From: Glandiceps talaboti
Taxonomy: Eukaryota > Hemichordata > Enteropneusta > Spengelidae
NCBI RefSeq assembly: GCF_964340395.1
Contig: NC_135560.1
Coordinates: 8,837,598-8,901,597 of the forward strand
Length of the DNA: 64,000 bases
Direction of reading: 5' to 3'
Positions within the stretch are counted from its first letter, which is position 1, and the number at the start of each line of letters is the position of its first letter. Positions 49,233 to 63,100 of the stretch are shown here, in pieces. The notes below the pieces were generated by a model. That model was not told where the DNA came from and did not search any database. It saw only the letters and a program-made list of their open reading frames with translations. Position numbers and translations under genes: made by a program.

Positions 49233-51010
49233 CACAAACACAGAACACACAGGACTTGGAGAGTATATACATGTGGCTGGTCGCTACAAAAGAAGCTTGG
49301 TTAACCAATTTCGATTTCAGACAAAATCCTAGAATCACCCTTTACTTTGGTATATCCCTATAGCTGTACTAGTACACTGACAGAATGGCATGTTTCACTT
49401 TTTTCTTGCATAATAACACATTTTGTAAAATACACAATACAAAACAGACTCTAAGTTGGACGTAGAAACTAGGAACCTATCATAAATTTCTTCTTCTGAG
49501 GTTTACAATCAAATTAACCTGTACTTGATGATAACCCTTGATGAAATACAAAATATAACAATTAATATACAATATATATACTACTATTAAAACTGAACAT
49601 TACATAAAATAATTTTGTCCAAAAATCACATATTTCTACAAAAAATGTAAACACATTAAAATGGATAAGGAAAGCATGGTGAAATACACATGCTGTAAAA
49701 TTCTCGCAATGTAATTTTAAAATATATGAAATGTACAATGGATTTGAAGACATTAATTAAGACAGAATTCAAGCCGCATTGTGTTAGGAAGACCCTTTGC
49801 AAGTAATATACAAATGAATGAAAAATATTCATTGAAGCCCAGTTTCTGTGGAAGAAAATGTACAAAATGAGATTGACACAGCCTTTATGATTTTGTTCAA
49901 TTTTTGCCAAAGTTCATATATCTATCTCAAATGCTTGATGTAATATTTACATTTATTTAGTACACAACAAATTCTAGAGCTGTGGACGGCTTGTGGCAAC
50001 GCTGGAAACTGCAGGACTTTTGAACATAAAAATTACAAATAAAATAATTACAAAGAGTTTGGGTCAATTCAGTTATTCTTTTATACCTGTAAAAGACATA
50101 AATTATTGAACACAAAATAAATATCTATCATGACAAATATAGAGAGAATGAAATCAAATGGACTGGTGGAGTTCGGACGGAAGAAAATTTAAGTAATGTT
50201 ACATTTCACAATTGAATGAAATTTTCAATAAAGAGAAATCAACATCAAATTGCATAAACTGAAATTGACATACACAGAATCAAAACAAAACCTGGAGTAG
50301 TGTGTATTCTATAACATGGTGAACTATTCAGGTTAAAAGAACACAGTCTGTAACTTTGCTGTTTTTTATGTCTACTTTTGTTTCATTTCAAATATCCAAT
50401 ATCCCAACAAACTTAAAATGTTATGAGAGAAAATTTCTGCTCACAGAGTCAAAACATTTCTTGGAAGGCAATCCAAAATTTTCCCTGAATTGTGTTGAAT
50501 TATGTTTAGCGTGTGACGAGCTCTCACAATATATTCAGAGATGTGATTGGACTAAAATGATGCAACTTGATGGCATAATGTTTGCATACCATTGGCAAGG
50601 TTGTGAGTACCATGCCTTTTTGTGCAGACAACCTCCTATATTATGTTGTGTAAACTAATATTATATTTTACAATGTAGATCTATGTTTTATGTATATACA
50701 TTTTATACACTAACTGCCACCTTAGAAACAGAAGCCAAAGTTACAGACCATCACACTTTTTGTAAATAAAGCTACCATCTTATTTCAAAATATCAGAATA
50801 TTATTCTCTAAAATACTTTTTTTTTATTTCAAACATGATTGCATACAGAACTGTGAGGGATTGCACTGTGACAATATTACACATAGCAGTTTAATAGAAA
50901 ACCTAGCACACTTTATAACCGCCTAAGAAAGCGCCCTCATTGTCAAAAGAATGTTTTCTTTTGTTTTGATACATATCCAATTTCTCTAGACTATTGCCTT
51001 TTTGAATGTA

Positions 51011-51016
51011 TTTATT
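51011..51016 (-). terminator. candidate polyadenylation signal of the kinesin gene
   Basis: AATAAA on the minus strand about 135 bp after the kinesin stop codon. A second one lies near 50823. Confidence 0.5.
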
Positions 51017-51150
51017 CTTTTACATTCAGGATTGTTGGCAATGAAGAATACTTAGGATCAAAGTTGAAAGGTTAAAGGTCAAACATTTCAGTCTATACTT
51101 GTATTACTATATATGATTTCATATAAAATACTCTCTCTGTATATTTCTCT

Positions 51151-54100
51151 CTATTCCTCCTCTTCCACTGATTCTCCTTTCTTTAGTTTGGCAATTACCT
51201 GAAATGTACAAAAAATTCATAAATGTAAAACTGAAAACACAAATTTCAAATTGGCTTTGCTGTGCTTGTCACTCACAACTGATGATAGGGAAATGCTCTG
51301 AAAGAGCAAGATTTGGAATGAAATTATTGTACAAGATGGAAATGATACGCTCTATGAAGCACTACCAAGATATCATATAGAATTTTTGTACATTAACAAA
51401 TAATATGTCTACATATCAAATTCCTGCATTATTGGACATTAGATGTTCACATAGCACTGAGCATGAAAAGATGAAAAGGTTGACGCAACATTGACAAATT
51501 GAACCATATGAATTAGACACGAATTACACACACACACACGCATACACGCATACACACACACACACACACACGCACGCATGCTTGCACAGTGTACAGATGT
51601 TGTTAAACATAACTTACATCCTTTAATCTTGCAATTTCTTTATTGTCTGCATTCTTTGAGGCATCATTGGTGATCAGTTTGACTCTCGATGCATACCTGT
51701 ACATGGAAATAAACATTTTAATAAAACTACTCAAAGCTCAGACACAGACAGAGTTATCCCATTTGGATAAATCAAGTACAAGTTTGTGTTCTTGATTAAA
51801 GTCTGTTATGTCAACAATATATGGTAATAAATAAAGAATTTAAAGATACACAGTTAATTATTCAAATTTGCTATATATTTGGCAGTTTGCTCAGCTGAGA
51901 GAAACTCAATAATATATTTTATTTTAGATCACAATTTTGAAAACATGACCTTTCCAATCACAAGTATTAAAGAAAGACTAAATTTATAATGCATTTATCA
52001 TATTTGCTAGAGAGCAATTTTCCCAGACAAGTGAGCAAAACTGAATAACTATTTGTAATCCTGATCATTTTCATGAAATAATGCAATTTTCTAAGCACAA
52101 GTGACTGAAATTATACGATATATATCATATTTTCTACAACTTTCCTGACGTAAACTGATGACGGTGTACTTACGTGAGTGATATGACAGTTTCATCAGCA
52201 TTGTAATCAGCAGGTGAAATGTTAACAAACATAAGTGTCTTGGCGTTACCACCTAGTGAATCTTGCATAAGTAACGTCAGTTTGTTATTACGGTATGGGA
52301 TGAATGACTGGTCACTGGACAGTGCTGATATCACATCTCCAAGGGCACTCAGAGATTTGTTGATAGACTGGGCTTCCTGTCAAATAACAAGCAAATAAAC
52401 CAGTGTGAAAACTCTAATAAGTTTTTTCATATATTTCCTAAGATTTTTATCCTGACTGTGATCAAAGTCCACATTCAATTGAACATTAATTTCAAACTCT
52501 TAAACAATCTGAATTCTTTCTTGATAGACAGTTGAGGCTGGATATGGGTTTGGCAAATCATTACATGAATGTGAGAGGGCACTGTCACCCATTGAATTAT
52601 AATAAGAGGCAAATGCGGATGTGACACTGTTCATATATTTATAATAGAGTATATAAAAAATGTCAATGATGTCAGAAAGTACAAATGCTTTACCTTCAAT
52701 TGTTCAGCTGATGCACCAGTCTTTGAAGCACGTTCACTTCCAGCTAAATCTACTAAGCTTAGCTTGCCTTTAGTGACAGTACCAGTTGTAAGATTAGTAC
52801 TCTCAATGACTATACCAATGATAAGATGAGACCTTGAACTCTCAGCATTCATCTCTGAAAAAGAAAATTGAAAAAAAAAATTAGGCCTAAAAAAATGTGT
52901 GGTTTTGATTACGCTCAATCTTAGAATAGATGGGGTAGGCAGGTTTTTTTTGGTTTTTTGTTGTTTTTTGTTGTTTTGTTTTTTTCCCATGTGCAAGTGT
53001 CTAGTTCAGATAGTTGTTTTCCTTTGTTTTCCATATGGTCTCTGTGTTATTGGTTTCTTCTCATCAGATGTACAGCCATTACAGATTGGAAGAACAGTTT
53101 CATAGTGTCAGTTTATGCATCCACTATTTCTCGCAAGATTTCACAATTTTTGCAATTTTGTTATTTTTTTCTTGAACATGTAAAAAAAAGTTTACGGTTG
53201 GCAGTGAAAAACTAGGTGGGGTCGGGGTAACTGAAATGAAACTATTTTTTTATATGCCTAATAGAAAAATTCACCAAACAATTTCCCCAAACTGACACAA
53301 TGCCATCTTGTCAGATTCTACATAATTATTTGATTTACTAGCTTAGGACTTCATCTATGTAATGAGCTTCACCATTGGTTCCTTACAGATGTCATCTTCA
53401 ACCTTATTGGTTGACTTAAGTTGAACTTTGACCTTTGATCTGCAAATAGCAAAGTTGCTGTCACATTGCATACAAATTTCTCCTTTTTGCAGACACAGTC
53501 TGATTAAATCCGGGGTTAAACATAATCTTTAGCATCGAAAAAATAAATTTGAAATTGGTCATATATGGATCCGATAATGTACTTCACGGGAAAATTTACA
53601 AATTGAACTTTGGATTGTGATTAGAAACTAAATACCATGTTTAATAAATATTATTATCGCTCACCAAAAATGTTCATCAGCTTGGTAAAATCAAATGATT
53701 TACATTGGTTATAGGGTACAAGCAAGACAGATCAAAAGCTCAATGCTAAAAATGTTGAACAGCTAGTTTGTTAAAACCTATGTAAAGCAAATACTATCGC
53801 TATTTGATAAATAGTATAAAGTTAACTTACTTGTGGAAGCAACGTGTCTATTCCTAGAGCCTTCTTCAAACAATCCAAATAACTCCTTGGAATTGTTTGC
53901 GGATTGTACAACAGCACCTTGCACAACAACCATTCCTTTCTTGTCCTTCTTAATGTCAAGTTTAGCCTGTCAAAATTGAAAAAAAAAACATTGTTCACCT
54001 GTTTACTTAACAACATTCATAAACTATTTGTCAGATTCAATGTCATCGATTCTCCACTGCAGGACATCTAGGTAAATATAAATGTGCTGAAAATGTTACT

Positions 54101-57100
54101 CTGGTAATTTAGCCTTCGGTTTTCTAAGATAGACACAAACTATAACAATTGTTGTAACATGTTGATACAACAGTGATAAGCTATTGAATAGACATTGGTT
54201 TGATTATAATCTCAGTAGGGTGACATCACAGAGTTTTATTGACAGAGTTCTATTAACTTGCAGTGTACTGTTTTAGGACTTCCAATGGTTACACTATCTT
54301 GATTACTGGGTGATTAGAATCACACAACAGAAGAACTACTATCACCTACTTGTGTAGTCTACCACATTGAAGAACAATAGATTTAGTTTGTGTCTATCTT
54401 AGTAAACCGAAGGCTGGATTACCAGAGTCGTATGTTAGTCTCTCGAAACCTCACTCTGACATGTATGATAAGTTTGAAAATTTGATTGTACTTTCAAACA
54501 GTTTAGTTAATTATAGTGTAAGAACAAAGTTGTGTGTACATTGTTGTTGTAAAAAGAACTAGCGCAAAAATGTAAATATCAGGTTTTGCTAACTTTGAGG
54601 CAAATCATTGCTGAAGCAGAAGGAAAGCATTGAAGTCAGAATGCTTAGATTCTAGGTTAAGATTTTGACCACAGGTGAGTTTGTTTTTCACCACAGTTGC
54701 ACTAGCCCGTTACAAATGTACACACAAATTGTACCATCATTGTCTTCAAATCATAACAAATCACTACCCCTGGTATATTACTCACATCAGCTGTAGTTGT
54801 GTTATACAGGTCTATCAGTTTGTCATTGTACAACTCTAACATGTAACTGGATACCGTAAAAGAATACTTCTTCCTGAAAAAAACAAACAAACAGACAGAT
54901 TGAGCCACACAATGTTGCCTCTCGTAATTTGAATTTCAGTATTTTCACCATTTCTAGCTCATAAAATAATTTGTATAAATTTTGCTGATAAAACAGTACT
55001 TTCATATTGCTGGCCAACTCGTGGGTCAATTTGCTGGTCACTAAAATTGAGAATTTGTACATTTTTTTCATATATTGTTCAACCACTGAACATCTGACAA
55101 CAATGTTCAACCATTGAATAATGTATTTCTACTATCTCCCATGATGCAATAGCCCATAGCAAAGATACCCTATAAATGCACAAGATCAATTTGATGTTTC
55201 TCTGAAATCACAACTAATTGTAGGCCATGTAAAATCATGAAATGATTTTCCAGAACACATGTTTTATGAAAATGGCCCTATTTCCTGGATTGGTGATTCC
55301 CCTTTAAATATAAAATTAGGGAATATCACCAATGATATTCTGACTGTGAGTAACAATAATTCATATATGTACAGTTCAAAGCTTTACAAAAATAACTATT
55401 TTTGTTTTACCTGCAAGAACTGTCGTTTTAATTTCCCCTGGTGGGATGAATAAAGTAATTCTGATTCTGATTCTGAACTAGACTTACTTGTTTTCCTCCA
55501 CAAGATCAAATATTTGTTTGAATGCCCTTGGTGCGATACCTGGGAACTGTTGGCTGCTGTCTCCAATCATGGTAAATGTCTTACCAGATCCAGTTTGTCC
55601 ATAGGCAAATATACATACATTGTACCCATCAACGGCTGACTGAATCAGATTCTGTCAATAACAAGAAATACAAAATTATAAACAAATTTTGCTAAACATG
55701 GCCATTACTCATGATAGAGACACACGAACAACACTCCCTGGAGATCTGGTTGACTGACTGTAAACAGCATCCTCTAGAGATAAGATTGATATTTTTATGA
55801 ACAGCGCCCTCTAGCGATATGGTTGCCAGCCAGGTCTTGCAACTTGTTCTGTGTTAATTTGCAGTATCCATTTTTAAGTCTTGGTCAATAATTAATCCTT
55901 GAAAAGCAAGCACACACCTTTTCTTGAAATTCTGAGTTCTAAATTTTACTATGAGACTGAGAGAAGGATTGAGACATTCTGTATTTGTTTCAGGGTACCA
56001 CTTACATTGCTATCTTCAAACACCTTTTCTTGAGTTGATTCTGAAGTGAAAATTTGATCATACTGAAATTCCTTCGTACCACGACTGCTTGTCACCGATA
56101 TGGTATACTCATCAGGAGACTTGATCACCGAAAAGTTACCCTAGAAACAGAAAAAAATACCATAGTAACCAGAAACATAGGCAGTGATCATGGTTATGGT
56201 ATACTCATCAGGAGACTTGATCACTGAAAAGTTACCCTAGAAACAACAACAAAGTCCACAGTAACCAGAAACAAATGCAGTGATCATGATTAGGGTATAC
56301 TCATCAGGAGACTTGATCACTGAAAAGTTACCCTAGAAACAACAACAAGTCCATAGTAACCAGAACAAATGCAGTGATCATGGTTAGGGTATACTCATCA
56401 GGAGACTTGATCACTGAAAAGTTACCCTAGAAACAACAACAAGTCCATAGTAACCAGAACAAATGCAGTGATCATGGTTAGGGTATACTCATCAGGAGAC
56501 TTGATCACTGAAAAGTTACCCTAGAAACAACAACAAGTCCATAGTAACCAGAACAAATGCAGTGATCATGGTTAGGGTATACTCATCAGGAGACTTGATC
56601 ACTGAAAAGTTACTATAGAAACAACAAGTCCATAGTAACCAGAACAAATGCAGTGATCATGGTTAGGGTATACTCATCAGGAGACTTGATCACTGAAAAG
56701 TTACTATAGAAACAACAAGTCCATAGTAACCAGAACAAATGCAGTGATCATGGATATCATGGTATATTCATCACTGATAACATGACAACACATTATCACC
56801 ATGCACTGATCGTGTCAAAATAATATAACAAACTTTCACAAAGGCAAGAAAAGCATAACTTACTCTGCCTAATTCGTCTTTACTCAATGGTCTTGAACGG
56901 CAATATACACGGATTTTACCCTTCATATCTTCAACCATATTGTAGTATTTCTTTCTTAATACCTAGTACACAATGGAAAAGTTGAACAATGCATGATATA
57001 ATTTATTTATGTGTTACGTGCAAACATTACTATCTTAATGGTACACTTCAAACTCAAAATGGAGTAAAAAACTTTAAAAATGTAAAAGAAAATGTCTGCC

Positions 57101-60100
57101 TAACAGCAGAAGACAGTAAACTGTGCAGAAACACAGACAGCATGGATACAATTTGTTGCTTGTGCCAGTGTCTCTTGCAGAGGGTGGTTTATCAAACAGG
57201 TACTGCATGAAAGACAGCACATGCACATCTCTTTCAATTTTAACAGACAAAACAAAAACATGCATTATATCATGATTGTACACTACATACAACTGCTGAC
57301 ATCAGATTGTGGATGAACAGAACCTGTTACAAACAGGGCAAGTAAAGAACTTATTTACTTTCCTTGTTTGTTACAGGTTCCATTTGTCCACGGTCTGATG
57401 TCAGCAGTTGTATGAACTATACCATGCAGACACATGCAATAAATCTATTCTTAACAACTGTATTACAATGTACATGAATCACCCTTTGCAAAAGAGAGAC
57501 ACAAGCAACAAATGTATCTGTTCTGACTTTTGTTTCTGCACAGCTTACTTTCTGCAGCTGTATTAAATCAATCTATCCATAAGTACTCAGATTGAAATTT
57601 AAGATCAGTACATATGTACATGCATGTACATTATACACAAGAGACTTACTCTTTCACTGTTCCAATTGTCTGTCAGTGATTTGTTTTCAGAATTCAGTTT
57701 CTTGACCTCAGCTTCCAGTGATGTCACTTTCTCAGCTGCAGCTATACCTTCTTTAGCAGCAACACCCAGTGCTGCCAACTCACCATCTAGTTTTTTGGTC
57801 TGTTCTTGGGCTACAGATAACTCCTGGGGTTTTTTTTCAAATCAAATTTTGCACACATTAGCATTGATGGAAACATGAACAGAGTTACAAGAGGATATGG
57901 CATTTAAAAATAATTTTAGTTTTTATATAGTGCTTCCCACACAATGCTCAAATCACATTCAATTCACAGTTATTACCCCTGGGCATGAACCTATAATAGC
58001 ACATCAATTACTTCAGCCCTTTATAGTTCAACTCCCTGGGGAACATACAATCCATTGCAGCCTCTAAAAATACATAGGATTAAAGCATTCACATTGCACC
58101 CTCTATCCTACCAGGTTTCCAATTATGCGGCTGGGTTGATATCGTAGTTCAAATCTTGTCTAAATAATTTAAGGATTCAGAAACGAATGGCAGTAGTGAG
58201 GCTTTGACTGGCAACTTGCAGATTCCAAGACATCCACTCTAACCATTCAACCATCATGACCCCAAAGTGCAGTTTAAATCATATCAAATTCTATCAAATT
58301 CTCTATGTGACACCTAAAAATAATTTTTCTTGCAAAGTTAATAAAAGACAACATTTAAACATGTATATCCTTATGTTCTATTATACCATGCACAAGCCAG
58401 GTTCAACAAAAAATATGGAATATACAGTCTGGTCGTTGTACGTCACGACAACGTGCATGACAAGTCAAAACACCCAAAATTGTTATTACTTTCCCTGATT
58501 TTTCTTTGATATTACTGGTGCTGGTATAATTATGTTACTCTCCAATACTTTTCTTCATTCAGCCAGAAAATACTCGTGACCTAAGGGTTGTCACTACGAG
58601 TTGGTTGACGAGTAGAGACAAAGGCCCCTTAAGTCACTCGTATTTTCCTTGGCTGAACAAAGAAAAATATTGCGGACTAACATCAAATTTCTTAATTTTC
58701 TTTCATTAGGTTCTTATTAGATTACTTACTTTCTTCAGTGCAGTTAGTTCTTCATCTAACTCATTAGCTCGTTTCTGCTCCCTTTCAAACTTCTTTTTCT
58801 CTATTTCCAGTTTTTTCTCCAACTCTTTAAGTTGTTTATCTGCTTTCTTTGCACTTTTCTGAAAGTGACAAGAAGTCATTGGTAAAAAGGTGCCATCAGA
58901 TGATCAAAGTTGGTGACGAGGTCCACGGAAACACATATTGAAATAACATCAATCTTGAGTCTGAAGGCTAAATTTTTTTTACAATATTTTATCCTGGATC
59001 CTTTTCTGGAGTAAAATCCTGGCACTTTAACAGTTTTTTTGAATATTTCTATAAATTGGCTAAGGTTTTCCTTATCTTTTTTTGAGTGTAGGTATTCACA
59101 CTGTTCAACATCACTTCAAAGTTAAGTCTCCTTGTGGCCACTTTCATTAACAACACAAAATGTTTACCGCAACTGATTTCCTTTCCCTTCCAAATTATGG
59201 TTCAGAACCCTTTGAGAGGTATAACTACCTTGGTGTCAAATATTTTCCATCAAGTGCACATTACTGATATTATGTTCCTTGGTGAAAACACAAAGTTTGG
59301 TTAAAATTCAATAATTTTCTGACAACTTCATTCCACAGTCATTGTACTTACATCTTGTGAGGCAGCCACTCTAGCCTCCTTGGCATCTTTTTCAAACTGT
59401 TTTATCTTATCCTGATCTTCCCGTATCTGTTTTTTCATCGCTGTCACTTGTTCCTGTAATTTCTTCACTTTAACATCATCAGCAGCACCAGACTGTGTTA
59501 TAAATTACAACAGAATTACAAACTAGAAATGAGAATGCTTGACTCAAAATTTCACAAAGATGGCTGATTCTGTTGTTTACTATCTATTGTATTACGATGA
59601 CCATCGATCCTTTCAAACTATATCAATTTCAATATATCCCTTTGAAAGTATATTTAACATGCCACAATCAGGGATGTCACTAATTTCAAAACTAGTCAGT
59701 TAAGTGAGCAAAGCAGATGGTAACATCTGTGAATGAGACCCATGAAAACTGCCCATCAGTGGTGGAAACAAAGAATCTTTAAACAAATTTTTAAAAAAGT
59801 AGCCGGCAAAACACTGCTGAGAAGGCGGTTGGTTTTGCTGGCTACCGGCCTTTATCTAGATCCCCGGCTATTTGCTGGGAGTAATTCAAGGCACAATTCT
59901 TTTTTTAAATAAAAAAAATTTACAATTTTTTTTTTCAAATTTACAAAAAAATGAAAAAAAATACAATAAAAAAAGAAGAAGAACTAATTACCAACCTGGT
60001 GAACATATTTACGGATATATAAATAATTTTATTTTTTACCTTGGCACCTCTGGCAGCAGCTGTACCTCCAGCAGCAACAGCAACTTGTAACTCTTTGACT

Positions 60101-63100
60101 TTCTTTTCTAATGCTTTAGATCTGTTCTTCTCTTCATCAGCCCTTGCAGAAGCCTTTTTATCTAACTGCCAGGCCATCTCTTTCATTTCCTTGTCTTTAT
60201 CTGCCATCTTTTGTTTTAATTTATCCTACAAGGCAATCAAATTATTACATGTTAGAAATGTGGTGATGAAAGAAAATTAACAGCTGTGTACAGGTTTTGT
60301 AGAATTAATAAAAAAAATGTTGAGAAAAAGCAACTACTTCTTCTTGTTCAAATTGGTCATAAACAAGTCTTAGTATTAAGGCTAATATCATATCTATTTC
60401 ATTTTTTCAACTAGCCACTAAAAATATGAAAATTGAACATTTTAAAAATGAAAATTTAACATTTTAAGAATTATGAACTGAATACTGGGGGTGTGATCAA
60501 ATATTTGACCTTGAGGTAAAAGACACACATCGTACCTGGTGACCTCTGTTGATTTCTCTTTCTTTGGCCAATGACTGACTTAAATTAGTCACTTTTGGTT
60601 TTATTTCGTCTAATTCTGCAGTCTTTGCTCTCACAGCTTTGTCACTAGCCTGCTTTTCAGCCTCCGCTTTTTTCTGTGTAAAAAATAGAAACAAAGAGAG
60701 TTAGACTATGTATCAACTTCTGGTCTTGCTTTGGCCCAAAAAATTTGCTTGTTTTTTGTGCGACATCTTTAGCTCTTTCCTAATGTATTGTTTATTTGAT
60801 GGCTGTAAATATATCATACCAACATCAGCTGTACACTTGGGGGGAGGGGGGGGGGGGGAACTGCTTAGAATTCAAAACAAACCATGTTAATGTACACCCC
60901 AAAAATAGAAATATTATAAACATTCATATTTATCTGACCAGGAAAGTTCATCTGTAACTGGTTTCCAGAGACTATAATGTATGCATAATTAAGTCTTAAT
61001 GTATTGCGTTAATACAACATTTCAGAATTTCTGTAACCTTTAGAGTCGAGTTTGTTGAGACCCATCTATCCACTTTTTCATTTGTGTTTATACAGTATAG
61101 TTACAAAAATAGTATTTATTTTATGAGAATAACTAAAACGTGTCTGATTTGAAAACCTGCAGGTTTACATTTCAACATTCTTCTCTCTTTTTAAAAACAG
61201 ACAATGTTTTACATCTAATGACTCCCATGCTGTATACCCACTGTACAAGATTTGACACAAGACTCACCAATTTTTCTTGTAACTTCCTTATTTCAGCAGC
61301 AGAGTCTGGAGGCAACTTCTTAAGTTTTTCTTGTTCAAGTTCATCGATCTTTTGTTTGGCTTCACTCAAATCCTGGAGAAGGAAAAAAAATCAGTAACTC
61401 CTAATAGACAAAATCATAGCTATACTATTATGGTGACCCTCATTACTATGGGTCAGTCGGTCAGTCATTTTAAAAACATTTTTTTTAAATTATCTTCTTA
61501 ATGTTTCTCTGCCTCTCCTTTTTCTCCTCTCTATCTTCTTTTTATTGGATTCCTGGTAACAAGTCCTTTCCCAGCTTCTCTACACAATTGTCATGTTCTC
61601 AGCACAACTTTAAACAAAGTTTTAAGTTCATCTTGTTGGGCTAGTTTTGTGAACAAGTGTCATTGCCACCACCATGACTGCAGATGATGTCGACAGTCTA
61701 GACACTTGCTTATTCTTGCTAGAGAGGGCGCTGTTCCACAAGATATCATAAGTGGGCAAAAATATTCATTTTTTTATTTTGATTTGTTTGAAAATTTGGG
61801 TCAGGTAATGAGAAACTGAAAAAAATAGGGACACCTTTATTTTTATAAGAAATTGATTCTGGTTTTAGAGCATGGCTTATCCACAATTGTATATGGTTAT
61901 TTCTGAAATATTTAATTTGTGCTCACCTTATCTTTGGCTTTGAGTTCAGCTTCCAATTGTTTTTGCTTAGCCATCAATTTCGCTTCAAGTTCAGCTGATT
62001 GACCAGAGACATCTCCACTGAGCCGTTCTAACTCTAATTTCAAGTCTTCAAGTTCTTGTTTTGTCTTGCCGTGTTCAAGTTTTTCATCTCTTAATCTAGC
62101 CTCTGCATCATCTACCTGGGCCTGTAACGACGTCATCTGATCTCCTAACTCCTGTTGGTTGAAGATACAATAAGAAGATATCAATGACATATTTTGACTT
62201 TTAAGTCACATCGTAGCTTAGACTCTTCAATTGGTTGATTTAGGCTGTGTTTTCTTATTTTAGACTGTGTATTTACTCACCACATATTTGCCCCACCAAT
62301 CTGTACTCACACCTAGAATTACATTACACTTTCACATAACAACAACTTAAAGTGGTCATATGGATGAGTATTGGCTATTTATTTGATACATGTATTTGAT
62401 TTATAAGATAATTTTATCATGGCTTCCTACTTGAAAAATCAATGTGAAACAACATATGCCAAGTCCTTGTTTGTAACTCAATAAATTGTAAAAGATTTAT
62501 AAATGTGTAAAATGTTTGTTGTACGTACAATAACAAACCTTTTTACTCATTTTTTTTAGCTTTTTGCAATGTAATGAGTTACAAACACAGACTTGGTCAA
62601 TGTTGCTTCATATTGATTTTTCAATTAGAAAGCCTGGGTAAAATTGTTTTATAAATCCAACATCAATACCCCAATCCTCATCCATATGTCCACTTTAGCC
62701 CACTTGTAGATGCATCGAAGTCCATCCTGTAATCTTTTTCTTTTCTAATTCAGTAATGGTGCCACCAAGTAAGGATTTGCAGCTAATGCTTCATAAAATA
62801 TAGACTCATAATTCAAATAACTTATTGGATGTTGAAACAGGACAGAGCTGAAATCAACCAAGTGAAGGATCTAGGCTGGTATCATAGAAATCTAAAACCA
62901 CCAGTTAAATCTCCAGGGTACATAGCTTTCAATGTATATATCAATACACAGGTTCATTTTACACTATGTAACATCTCACCTCAACATCTTCATCTAATGC
63001 TACAGCAGTAAGGGCTAAAGCAGCTGCAGGAGCAGCTGCACCACCACCACCAGCTGCAACACCAACAGCTAAACCAGCACCACCACTAACAGCAACTTCA

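Larger units (their letters stand above)
47740..51010. other. intergenic region between the promoter cluster and the kinesin 3' end
   Basis: No supportable coding exon. The reading frames at 48123-48344 and 50356-50658 have no splice context or family signature. The region holds a foldback at 48694 and a GT microsatellite at 49142, and is otherwise AT-rich. Confidence 0.55.

Noticed and set aside
49050-49363. His-Thr and Cys-Val repeat reading frames
   Set aside because: Pure translations of the GT microsatellite.
50356-50658. 100-codon open frame with several Cys
   Set aside because: No acceptor/donor arrangement or family signature, in AT-rich sequence antisense to the kinesin 3' flank. 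It may be chance.
56141-56745. Regular array of 94-bp units considered as a CRISPR array
   Set aside because: The units are contiguous, derived from the neighbouring exon edge, lack unique spacers, and the genome is eukaryotic.
61685-61705. GTCGACAGTCTAGACAC resembling the end of the 24842 MITE
   Set aside because: Only about 12 bp match, with no second arm or duplication.
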